Below are positions 8,321-15,657 of a DNA stretch of 64,000 nucleotides, in pieces (position 1 is the stretch's first letter; each line of letters opens with the position of its first letter). Below the pieces are notes generated by a model. The model worked only from the letters and a program-made list of their open reading frames with translations, was not told where the DNA came from and did no database searches. The stretch comes from JAXLQL01 sp046331625 (GTDB lineage Bacteria > Acidobacteriota > Terriglobia > Bryobacterales > Bryobacteraceae): NCBI GenBank assembly GCA_046331625.1, contig JAXLQL010000023.1, forward strand, positions 62,001 through 126,000. Direction: 5' to 3'. Both the position numbers and the translations under genes were made by a program.

Positions 8321-9900
8321 TGGGTCCACTCCCGGCTTGGGGCATCCCAAGGATTCTCCGGCGCGGGTTTGCCCTTCTTCATGCTCCAAAAGAGATTGAA
8401 CAGAAACACCAGTTGAATCGCCGCAGTGAGAAACGCCGCATGCGTCATGAATGTGTGCATGCCCTTCAGCGGCGCGAGGAACTCGAACTCCTTGAAGTCC
8501 GGATAGCGGCGCGGGTTCCCCACGATTCCGGCCAAATGCATCGGCACGAAGATCGCATAGACGCCCACGAACGTGACGAAGAAGTGGATCTTGCCGAGCG
8601 CTTCATTCATCATGCGGCCGAACATTCTTGGGAACCAGTAATAGGTTCCGGCGAGAATGGCAAAGATGGCGGCCACGCCCATGATGATGTGGAAATGGCC
8701 GACCACGAAATAGGTGTCGTGCATGTAGAGATCCACCGCGGGCTGCCCGAGAAAGATCCCGGTGATGCCGCCGCTGACGAACAGCGAGATGAATCCGAGT
8801 GCGAACAGCATCGGGGTGTTGAGCCAGATGCGGCCACCCCAGATGGTGCCGATCCAGTTGAAGGTCTTGATGGCGCTGGGAACTCCCACGGCCATGGTGA
8901 TGAGCGAGAACGCAATCGCCGAATACGGACTCATGCCGCTGACGAACATGTGGTGGCCCCACACGAGGTATCCGAGAATGGCGATCGCCATCATGGCGTA
9001 GACCATCGCCTTGTATCCGAAGACGGGCTTGCGCGAGAAGACACTGAGCACAGTGGAGATGATGCCCATGGCGGGCAGAATCACGATGTAGACCTCGGGG
9101 TGGCCGAAGAACCAGAACAGGTGTTGCCACAGGAGCGGCGATCCGCCATGGAACGGTTGGATGCGATCGCTGACGACGAGATCGGACGGGAGGAAGAAGC
9201 TCGTCTTGAGGTTGCGATCCATCAAGAGAAGGATGCCGGCGGCGAGCAAGACAGCGAATCCGAGCAGGCTGATCACGGCGGTGGTAAACCACGCCCAGCA
9301 GGTGAGCGGCAGCTTCCATGGATCCACACCTTCGGCTCGTAGATCGGAGAACGTGGCGATGAAGTTGATGGCGCCCATCAGCGAACCGGCGGAGAAGAGA
9401 GCGATGCTGACGATCCACAGATCCATGCCGAGGCCTTGTCCCGGACCGGCGATTTCCCCGACGCCACTCAGAGGCGGATATGCGGTCCAGCCGCCGAGCG
9501 GCGCGCCACCAGGGACGAAGAAGGCAGCGAGCAGCACGATGAGGCCGGCGAGTGTGGTCCAGAAAGAGAGCGCGTTGAGACGTGGGAACGCCATGTCAGG
9601 CGCGCCGATTTGCAGTGGGAGAAAGTAGTTTCCGAAGCCCGATTGCGGCGCGGCGGTGAGCACGAAGAAGACCATGATGGTGCCGTGCATGGTCATCAGC
9701 GACAGGTAGAGCTCCGGAGTCATCACCCCGCCGGGAGCACCGTCTCGCCAAAGCCAGGCGAAGAGTTTCACCTTGGCGTCCGGGTAGCTGAGATGGAAAC
9801 GCATCACCGCGCTCAAGACGATTCCGATGACCACGGAGAAGAGCGCGAGGAAGAAATACTGCTTGCCGATCACCTTGTGGTCCGTGGAGAAGATCTTCAT
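8317..9900 (-). CDS. ctaD: cytochrome c oxidase subunit I
   Basis: The 527-residue subunit carries the haem a/a3-CuB centre. Ligands and motifs are visible in order: LMTMHGTIMVFF (low-spin haem His), FFGHPEVYIVILP (CuB His cross-linked to Tyr, with the proton-channel Glu), GHHMFVSGM (CuB His pair) and HDTYFVVGHFHIIMG (both haem His). GAPDMAFPRLN and SAIKTFNWIG carry D- and K-channel residues, placing it in the A1 type. The ATG at 9900 overlaps the subunit II stop as ATGA. Confidence 0.97.
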   Translation of the reverse strand: MKIFSTDHKVIGKQYFFLALFSVVIGIVLSAVMRFHLSYPDAKVKLFAWLWRDGAPGGVMTPELYLSLMTMHGTIMVFFVLTAAPQSGFGNYFLPLQIGAPDMAFPRLNALSFWTTLAGLIVLLAAFFVPGGAPLGGWTAYPPLSGVGEIAGPGQGLGMDLWIVSIALFSAGSLMGAINFIATFSDLRAEGVDPWKLPLTCWAWFTTAVISLLGFAVLLAAGILLLMDRNLKTSFFLPSDLVVSDRIQPFHGGSPLLWQHLFWFFGHPEVYIVILPAMGIISTVLSVFSRKPVFGYKAMVYAMMAIAILGYLVWGHHMFVSGMSPYSAIAFSLITMAVGVPSAIKTFNWIGTIWGGRIWLNTPMLFALGFISLFVSGGITGIFLGQPAVDLYMHDTYFVVGHFHIIMGVAAIFAILAGTYYWFPRMFGRMMNEALGKIHFFVTFVGVYAIFVPMHLAGIVGNPRRYPDFKEFEFLAPLKGMHTFMTHAAFLTAAIQLVFLFNLFWSMKKGKPAPENPWDAPSREWTQ

Positions 9901-10715
9901 CGGACCTCCGGCGCTGCCTGATACTGCTGCATCACCTGGGTGTGCATTTGGTCGAGCCAGGCGTCGAAGTCGGCGGGCGGCAAAACGATGAGCATTGTCT
10001 TCATCTGGTGATGACCGAGTCCGCAGAGTTCGGAGCACGCGACCTCGTACTCACCCGGCTTTTCCGCGGTGAAGCGAAGCGGGATTTCCATGCCGGGTAC
10101 GAGGTCCTGCTTGAGGCGCAGTTCGCGGACGAAGAAGTTGTGGATGACGTCGCGGCTGCGGAGGAGGAGCGCCACGGGACGGCCGGCGGGCACACGGACA
10201 GCGGCAGTGGTGATGTCGTCGCGGCCGGCGGGGTCTTTGTCGTCAATGCCGAACGGATTGCCGCTGGCATCGTTCATCTTGCGGATGTCGGTGCGGCCGA
10301 ACTTGCCGTCGCGGCCGGGGTATCGAAAGCTGAAGGCGAACTGCTTGCCGAGCGATTCAATGCGTAGTTCGTTGGGAGCAGGGTCGCCGAGGTGGACGCC
10401 GGCCCAGATGCGCGAGGAGAGCAGCGCGACGCCGACGAAGAGGATTGCGGCGGCCGATGTCCAGAGAAGTTCGAGTCTGTTATTGCCGTGCGAGCCGGTG
10501 ATCTCGCCTTCGGTGCGGCGGTAGCGGACGATCACCCAGCCGAGCACGAGTTGTGCGGCGATGAAGATGAGTCCGGTGAGCCAGAGCGTGAGGGTGAAGT
10601 TCGAGTCAAAGGCGCGGGCGTGGCTGCTGATGGCTTGCGGGAACCACCAGGGTCGCGCGACGAAGAGCCAGACGATGGCGCCGGCTATCGCCCAAATCAG
10701 AATGGCCAACGGCAT
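9897..10715 (-). CDS. ctaC: cytochrome c oxidase subunit II
   Basis: The 272-residue subunit has two N-terminal membrane helices (about 4-20 and 43-62, then 85-100) and a periplasmic cupredoxin domain. The CuA site is complete: the His in RDVIHNFFVREL and the CSELCGLGHHQM motif. An inserted loop of about 30 residues (DGKFGRTDIRKM onward) lies before the CuA strands. No fused cytochrome c domain is present. It is the first gene of the oxidase operon, with repeat DNA just upstream. Confidence 0.96.
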   Translation of the reverse strand: MPLAILIWAIAGAIVWLFVARPWWFPQAISSHARAFDSNFTLTLWLTGLIFIAAQLVLGWVIVRYRRTEGEITGSHGNNRLELLWTSAAAILFVGVALLSSRIWAGVHLGDPAPNELRIESLGKQFAFSFRYPGRDGKFGRTDIRKMNDASGNPFGIDDKDPAGRDDITTAAVRVPAGRPVALLLRSRDVIHNFFVRELRLKQDLVPGMEIPLRFTAEKPGEYEVACSELCGLGHHQMKTMLIVLPPADFDAWLDQMHTQVMQQYQAAPEVR

Positions 10716-10744
10716 GAGAGAACTCTACATCGTAACAGCTTGTG

Positions 10745-10784
10745 GCGGGACTGAAGTCCCGCGCTGGCTAAAGCCCGCCCTACA
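10745..10784 (+). repeat. double-hairpin repeat, copy 3
   Basis: The first palindrome is intact; the second is imperfect (GCTGGCTAAAGCCCGC), with a CCTACA tail. It lies between the start of subunit II and the stop of the next upstream gene. Confidence 0.85.
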
Positions 10785-10854
10785 CGGAGACTGAAGCTGG
10801 CACCGGAAGGTCTGCGCGGCTGAAGAGGAAACGGACGGATAGTAGTACAAGCGC

Positions 10855-11469
10855 TCAAGCGGCATTGGGAAGCTCCGTATCGGGTAAGATGATTCCGGCT
10901 TTGAGGGCACTGAGCTTGGCCATGGTCCAGCGGGACTCGGCGGAGAGGCGGCGGCAGAAGGCGTCGTTGGCGAGGTCGGGTAGCGGTTGGGTTTGTTTTC
11001 GCAGAGTGGCGATGTCGGCGACGGGAGGCCGCGTTTCGGCTGGTTTCGCGGCTGCTTCACGGAGCGCTCGTTCGGTCTGGAGCTTACGGAGTTCGGCGAG
11101 GGCGCGATAGTAGGCGCGCTCGAATTGGGCAGTGTAGCGAGTGTAGCGGTCGAGTTTGGCTTCGTTCTGTTCGAGGAGCGCTTCCGCTTCCAGGCGGCGG
11201 GTTTTCTCGGTTTTCCAGGCGGCTTGGACGAGGTTGGAGAAGACGAGTTCCTCATTGATGCCCTGGGGGCGGAGTTCGTCACGCTGGAGTTCAAGAAGGA
11301 TGTCGAACTCGTCGCGGTCCTCTGGGGCGACGGCGAAGGTGGCGGAGAAGAGGCCGTGGGTGACGGCGTTTCTCGACGAGACGGATTTGCCTTCAGCGGT
11401 TTTCGGTCCGGTGGATTTCTGTGCGTTGGCGCGATTGGCTTCGTTTTGCGCGGCGGTGGCGGTGGACAT
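10855..11469 (-). CDS. ANRANAQKSTGP-family protein of unknown function
   Basis: The 204-residue protein begins with the ANRANAQKSTGPKTAEGK signature followed by SSRNAVTHGLFS, a lineage-specific family that I recall as multicopy in Acidobacteria. The middle (about 60-145) is a charged coiled-coil-like helix with many Glu/Arg. No enzymatic motif is visible. A strong terminator-like hairpin sits in its leader (11500-11535), which suggests attenuation or insulation of transcription. Function is unknown. Confidence 0.8.
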   Translation of the reverse strand: MSTATAAQNEANRANAQKSTGPKTAEGKSVSSRNAVTHGLFSATFAVAPEDRDEFDILLELQRDELRPQGINEELVFSNLVQAAWKTEKTRRLEAEALLEQNEAKLDRYTRYTAQFERAYYRALAELRKLQTERALREAAAKPAETRPPVADIATLRKQTQPLPDLANDAFCRRLSAESRWTMAKLSALKAGIILPDTELPNAA

Positions 11470-11499
11470 GACGATTGTCTCCTCTGGTGTAGAAATGCA

Positions 11500-11535
11500 A
11501 AAGGCGGCCCAGACGCGAGGGTCCGTGCCGCCTTA
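11500..11535 (-). promoter_or_regulatory. terminator-like hairpin in the leader of the ANRANAQ-family gene
   Basis: Read on the minus strand, an AAGGCGGC arm pairs with a GCCGCCTTTT arm across an ~18-nt loop, giving an eight-pair GC-rich stem ending in four Ts. It lies about 30 nt upstream of the gene's ATG and downstream of a TTGACA box at 11557-11562. It could be an attenuator or a terminator insulating the gene from upstream transcription. Confidence 0.55.
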
Positions 11536-11652
11536 CGATTTCAGTGTCGCATCCGGTGTCAAGAGGTTTGGGGTGTTTTCGGGAGCGTGGTAGTGAAAAC
11601 GAAGGAGAAATTTCGTTGGTTTGGTTGTGACCGTTAAGCGGCCAAGCGTCGG

Positions 11653-11692
11653 GCGGGACTGAAGTCCCGCGCAGGCTGAAGCCTGCCCCACA
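11653..11692 (+). repeat. double-hairpin repeat, copy 4 (canonical)
   Basis: An exact copy of the 40-bp canonical element, located in the intergenic region between the FAD oxidase stop and the ANRANAQ-family promoter. Confidence 0.9.
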
Positions 11693-11719
11693 AAACTCAA
11701 CAAGCCATTTTGGCGAAGG

Positions 11720-12859
11720 CTATTTGCGCTCGCCGATGGCGTTTGGCTCGAGGGAGGCAAAGCGGTGGAGGCGGAACTCGGGTCTTGCAGCCGCATTCCC
11801 GAGCACCAACTGCGCGACATGCTCGCCTAGCGCGGGCGCGAACTTGTAGCTGTGACCGGAACCGCCGCCGGCGATCCAGACGTTCGCAGAGCCGGGAAGA
11901 CGGTCGACGATGAGGTGGCCATCGGCGCTCATTTCGTACTGGCATACGCGCGTTTCGGCCACAGGCGCACTGGCCAGCGCGGGGAAGCGCATGGCTGCGT
12001 AGTCGCGCAGTTCGGCGGCGGCTTCGCGCGAAACAAGACGGTCCTGAGAAGTGGGATCTGTCGCAGGACCCGGCACATCCTTCGCAACCTTGAACCCCCG
12101 CCACTCGTTTCCCGGAATGCCGTAGAAGCGGACACCGCTGTTGTCGACCCACGCGGGAAACGAATCCTCGTGAAAGCTCGCGTCGCCCGATGGAGTGCCG
12201 AGGTAGATGAGTTCCTGACGTGTGGGTGTGAGCACGTGGCCGAGCACTTCTGGAAGGAGTTTGGGGAGCCACGGTCCGCAAGCGAATACGAAGGCGTCGG
12301 CCTCGAGGCGTGACTGATCGTGGAGTTCGAGATGTGACCCGGTCCAGTGCGCGGCGGCTTGGCGATAGGCGCCGCCTTCGGCGATGAAGGCTTCCTGCAC
12401 AGCTTGGCATCCGCGGCGAGCCATGAGGAATCCGCCTTGCGGCTCGTAGACGGCCCAATCGATTCCGCTCCAGTTCATCTGCGGAAAGCGGCTGCGGCCG
12501 TCCTTGGCGCTGAGTTCCTCGACCGGCATCCCGGCGGCGCGAATGTTTCGGACTGACGCTTGTTCATACGCGTCCTGCGCGCCCGCCATCCAAATCGAAC
12601 CAACCTGGCGCAGTAGCTTCACGCCCCAGCGGCTCTGGTTCTCTTTCCACATCGGGAGCGAGCGCGCGACCATCTCGGTGTAGATCGCATTGGGACCATA
12701 CGAGCCGCGGATCACACGCGTTTCATCGCCGGAGGTTGAGCGGGAATTGCCGGGTCCCCAGGCATCGAGGAGCGTGACGCGCGCGCCCGAGCGAATCAGG
12801 TGAAGGGCGGTCCAGCCGCCGATGGCGCCTGCGCCAACGACAGTTACAAAGAGCGGCAC
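11720..12859 (-). CDS. FAD-dependent oxidoreductase (DAO/sarcosine oxidase-like)
   Basis: The 379-residue protein has an N-terminal dinucleotide-binding motif VVGAGAIGGWTA, the RSTSGDETRVIRGSYG segment characteristic of monomeric sarcosine oxidase/N-methyltryptophan oxidase relatives, and the C-terminal GGGSGHSYKFAPALGEHVA FAD-binding block. It should oxidise an amino acid or N-methyl amine, with FAD bound. The GTG at 12859 is preferred because the Rossmann strand starts there. It overlaps the maf 3' end by 16 nt. Confidence 0.88.
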   Translation of the reverse strand: MPLFVTVVGAGAIGGWTALHLIRSGARVTLLDAWGPGNSRSTSGDETRVIRGSYGPNAIYTEMVARSLPMWKENQSRWGVKLLRQVGSIWMAGAQDAYEQASVRNIRAAGMPVEELSAKDGRSRFPQMNWSGIDWAVYEPQGGFLMARRGCQAVQEAFIAEGGAYRQAAAHWTGSHLELHDQSRLEADAFVFACGPWLPKLLPEVLGHVLTPTRQELIYLGTPSGDASFHEDSFPAWVDNSGVRFYGIPGNEWRGFKVAKDVPGPATDPTSQDRLVSREAAAELRDYAAMRFPALASAPVAETRVCQYEMSADGHLIVDRLPGSANVWIAGGGSGHSYKFAPALGEHVAQLVLGNAAARPEFRLHRFASLEPNAIGERK

Positions 12860-13404
12860 GACATGGTCCTCCAATGGCGCCAAACCATCGAAACCGGTAA
12901 ACCGACAACGTTGAAATAGCAGCCTTCCACGCGATCGATGAATTTCGACGCGAGACCCTGGATGCCGTAGGCGCCGGCTTTGTCCATGGGCTCGCCGCTT
13001 GCGACGTATTCGGCGATGTCGGCGTCGCTGAGCGGGAGGAAGCGGACGCGGGTGACCTCGCAATCGGAGACGAGTTCCCTGCCCCGGCGGAGACAGATGC
13101 CGGTGAGGACCTCGTGCGTACGGCCGGCGAGCAAGCGGATCATGCGGGCGGCATCGGCGGGGTCGGCGGGTTTTTCGAGGATGTGATTGTCGACGAGGAC
13201 GGTGGTGTCGGCAGCGAGGACAATCTCATCGGGCGCGGCGGCAACGGCGAGGGCTTTCTCGCGGGCGAGGCGGATGACGTAGTCGCGCGCGGGTTCGGAG
13301 GGGGCGCGAGTTTCGTCGATGCGGGCGGGCCGGACGGTGAAGGCGATTCCGGCGGCGGAGAGGAGTTCGGCGCGGCGAGGGGAGGCCGAGGCGAGGACGA
13401 GCAT
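12844..13404 (-). CDS. maf: Maf-like nucleoside triphosphate pyrophosphatase
   Basis: The 186-residue protein carries the Maf/YceF/YhdE hallmarks: LASASPRRAELL at the N terminus, the VLAADTTVLVD metal-binding strand, GRTHEVLTGICL, and GEPMDKAGAYGIQG. The family hydrolyses dTTP/UTP or modified nucleotides as a housekeeping activity. The first codon is well placed since the catalytic SxSPRR lies five residues in. It is followed by the overlapping FAD oxidase gene. Confidence 0.93.
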   Translation of the reverse strand: MLVLASASPRRAELLSAAGIAFTVRPARIDETRAPSEPARDYVIRLAREKALAVAAAPDEIVLAADTTVLVDNHILEKPADPADAARMIRLLAGRTHEVLTGICLRRGRELVSDCEVTRVRFLPLSDADIAEYVASGEPMDKAGAYGIQGLASKFIDRVEGCYFNVVGLPVSMVWRHWRTMSCRSL

Positions 13405-13995
13405 AAGGGTCCATGATAGCGGGGGGTCGTGGTCGTTCGATCACGCGAATTGAGCGAGGGCGTTGCCCTGACGCGGAGCAGAATTTGACGGGCCGCAAGA
13501 TCGCTATTGTGGTGCTTACGAACTCCAGTTGGCGCGTCGTGCGGCGGTACGTTGACCGCGTCGCCGGCGCCATCGACGCAGCCACGCCTGGGAGCTACAG
13601 CGAAGTTGCAATCCCGCGTGAATAAGCGCTGCATTGGGTCGCCCGTCATTTTTGAACAATACTTCCGCGCCGCTCATCCGCTGCCTTCCTGCGCCTCTCG
13701 CTCGTGAACCCATGACCGGCGGGGCGTCAGCGCTGTCGTCGCCGTCGCTCGCGATTGAACGGTCTCTCGAACTGCCCCGACGCCGTTTCAATCGCAACAG
13801 CGTTATGTCGCATCGGGCGTCGTGCCGGGTGCGCGTGATGCCGGTGGTGCAGACGGTTCCCCTTGCGCTCGGCGCTGTGCGTGCGGAGCTTCTCAAAAGC
13901 AGCGGGACCATCGACGAATTCCCCACGATCAGCTTACTGGCTGCCGATCAGAATCTCCTTGCGGAGATCCACAGGCTCGGGCTGTTTCGAATTCA
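13405..13995. other. 591-bp stretch without a convincing gene
   Basis: Several short open frames exist on both strands, but none shows a recognisable family or consistent composition. A plus-strand 70-codon frame at 13413-13625 contains a plausible beta-strand (RKIAIVVLT) and is the least unlikely, but no supporting context was found. I see no repeats, tRNA or terminator here. Confidence 0.4.
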
Positions 13996-14907
13996 TCATG
14001 CCGCGAACAAGGACTGCTGCACCGGCGCCGCCGGGACCTCCACCGGCCGGATCGGAATCACCACCGCCGGCGGCTTCGCCACCGGACGCTCCACGCCTTG
14101 GATCACGCTCTGCATCTGCAGCGCGTTGATCACGCTCTTGCCCGAAGCGTCGTTGTTGAAAATGACGTAGGTCGCTTCGGCGTGCGGAGCGAAGCGAGCG
14201 ATCCGCGCCTTCCACTGTTCGAGCTGCGCGAGCGAGTACAGATAGTCGTTGCCAGTCACGCGATAGGAGCGATCGTCAAACGCATCATGCGCGGGACCTA
14301 CCTGCCGCCCATGCAGCTTCACGTAGCCGAGCCGCCACGTGAGATACGAAGTCGGCGGCGTGGCGCGCACGCCTTCCGGCTGATCGAGATTGCAAAACGA
14401 AATGTGATAGTCGATCAACGTGCCGACGCCTTCTTCCGTGGCCCAGGACCCGTGGCGGAGTTCGGCCACCAACGGAAAACGGTGAAACTCTCGCCGCAGG
14501 CGAATGAGGAAATCTTTGTTCTCCGCGTTGAAGCGGAATGCAGAGGGAAACTGCATGAGTACGCAACCGAGTTTTCCCCGCTTCGCCAGCGGTTCGAGCC
14601 CCTCCGAGAATGCCTTGATCTTCGCCGCGTCGAGACTGCGTTCATGGGTGAAGTCGCGATGCAACCGCACCGTGAACTGGAAACGCGGATTGTGCTCCAC
14701 CTTCGAGGCCCAGAGGCGGGTCAGTTCCGGCCTCGGATAGTCGTAGAAGGGTTGGGGTGCTTCGACGACATCGAATCGCTCGGCCAGGAACTCCAACGGA
14801 TGGAAGCTCCGGGGCTTGGGTCGAGGATAGACATAACGGTCCCAATGCGGGAACTGCCATCCGGCGACGCCAACTCGAACGATGGGGGAGGACGGGGTCG
14901 AAGACAT
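13996..14907 (-). CDS. DUF72 family protein (YecE-like)
   Basis: The 303-residue protein matches the DUF72 TIM-barrel family: VGVAGWQFPHW near the N terminus, FDVVEAPQPFYDYP, FTVRLHRDFTH, GCVLMQFPSAF, VAELRHGSW and YVKLHGR. The C terminus is Pro/Val-rich and ends QQSLFAA. The family is widespread with no established reaction. It is monocistronic, flanked by gene-poor stretches. Confidence 0.9.
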   Translation of the reverse strand: MSSTPSSPIVRVGVAGWQFPHWDRYVYPRPKPRSFHPLEFLAERFDVVEAPQPFYDYPRPELTRLWASKVEHNPRFQFTVRLHRDFTHERSLDAAKIKAFSEGLEPLAKRGKLGCVLMQFPSAFRFNAENKDFLIRLRREFHRFPLVAELRHGSWATEEGVGTLIDYHISFCNLDQPEGVRATPPTSYLTWRLGYVKLHGRQVGPAHDAFDDRSYRVTGNDYLYSLAQLEQWKARIARFAPHAEATYVIFNNDASGKSVINALQMQSVIQGVERPVAKPPAVVIPIRPVEVPAAPVQQSLFAA

Positions 14908-15498
14908 GAGGCACCTTCAGATTCGCTTTTTCTTCGCCACCAGAATATACCCATGGGAGCGGGAGGTCAAGAGGAATCTTTCGCCTTCTGTTCCCCTATT
15001 GATGAACGAACTTTAACATTGCGTAGGGTAACTGGAGTGGGGGGGGGCAGCGCCTTATCGACATCCCCGTTACGACAGCGGGCACCTCACCCCTCATCAC
15101 CCAAATCCGGTGCCCGCTACTCCAACCTTAATTTCCCTTTCCTGAAAGACCCCGAGTAACAAGCACCTGCCTAGCGTAGCCGCTGAAGCAGACTCGGCAC
15201 GGACCTCCGGCAGCGGGACTCCAGCCGCTGGCTAAAAGCCCGCCGTACACGGGAGGGCGAGTGCTGGCGCCGGAACCGAATGTCTCTCGGGTCTCGGCGC
15301 GACAATCGGCAGCGGGAGGTGTAGTCGCGCACTGGCTGAAAGCGGAGGCCTGCCCCGCATCGCGGTAGGGCCGCAACCGCAGATCGTCTGTGCTGAGACC
15401 GCCGAGTAGTACATGGACGATAGCAATGCCCGGGCTCAGGATCTGGGCTCCCGAGTCCGGGCTGTTTCTGGCGGGCGGGTTTGGATACGCGAAGCGGA
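14908..15498. other. gene-poor stretch with degraded repeats
   Basis: No convincing gene is seen. The stretch holds a run of about nine G near 15042-15050 and degenerate copies of the double-hairpin repeat near 15213-15250 and 15331-15360. The repeat remnants keep the CCGCTGGCTAAAAGCCCGCC and GGCCTGCCCCGCATC-like parts. Confidence 0.5.
15213..15250 (+). repeat. degenerate double-hairpin repeat
   Basis: The sequence GCGGGACTCCAGCCGCTGGC followed by TAAAAGCCCGCCGTACAC is a decayed copy of the canonical element. The first palindrome has lost pairing, while the tail remains recognisable. Confidence 0.65.
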
Positions 15499-15657
15499 CT
15501 AGCGCTTGCGCTGACCCTTCGCGAGCTTCTTGACCTTCTTCTTGACGGAACCGCGCGCAACGGAAGAGGCGCGCTTCGGCTTGGGAGGCGCCGCCTTGCG
15601 AGCCTTGCGCTTGGCCTTCTTACGTTCTTCTTTATCGGTGATGTTCTTCGTGTTCAT
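15499..15657 (-). CDS. small Lys/Arg-rich basic protein coupled to pcrA
   Basis: An ATG at 15655-15657 shares its A with the TAA of the helicase gene (TAATG), and the frame runs 52 codons. The product begins MNTKNITDKEERKKAKRK and ends VKKKVKKLAKGQRKR; nearly half the residues are Lys or Arg, with Ala/Pro between. It resembles histone-H1-like or ribosome-associated basic tails, so nucleic-acid binding is inferred. No defined family is recognised. Stop/start sharing indicates translation re-initiation after the helicase. Confidence 0.75.
   Translation of the reverse strand: MNTKNITDKEERKKAKRKARKAAPPKPKRASSVARGSVKKKVKKLAKGQRKR

Noticed and set aside
8272..9342. 356-codon plus-strand open frame
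   Set aside because: His/Glu/Arg-rich antisense shadow of subunit I, which has all metal ligands.
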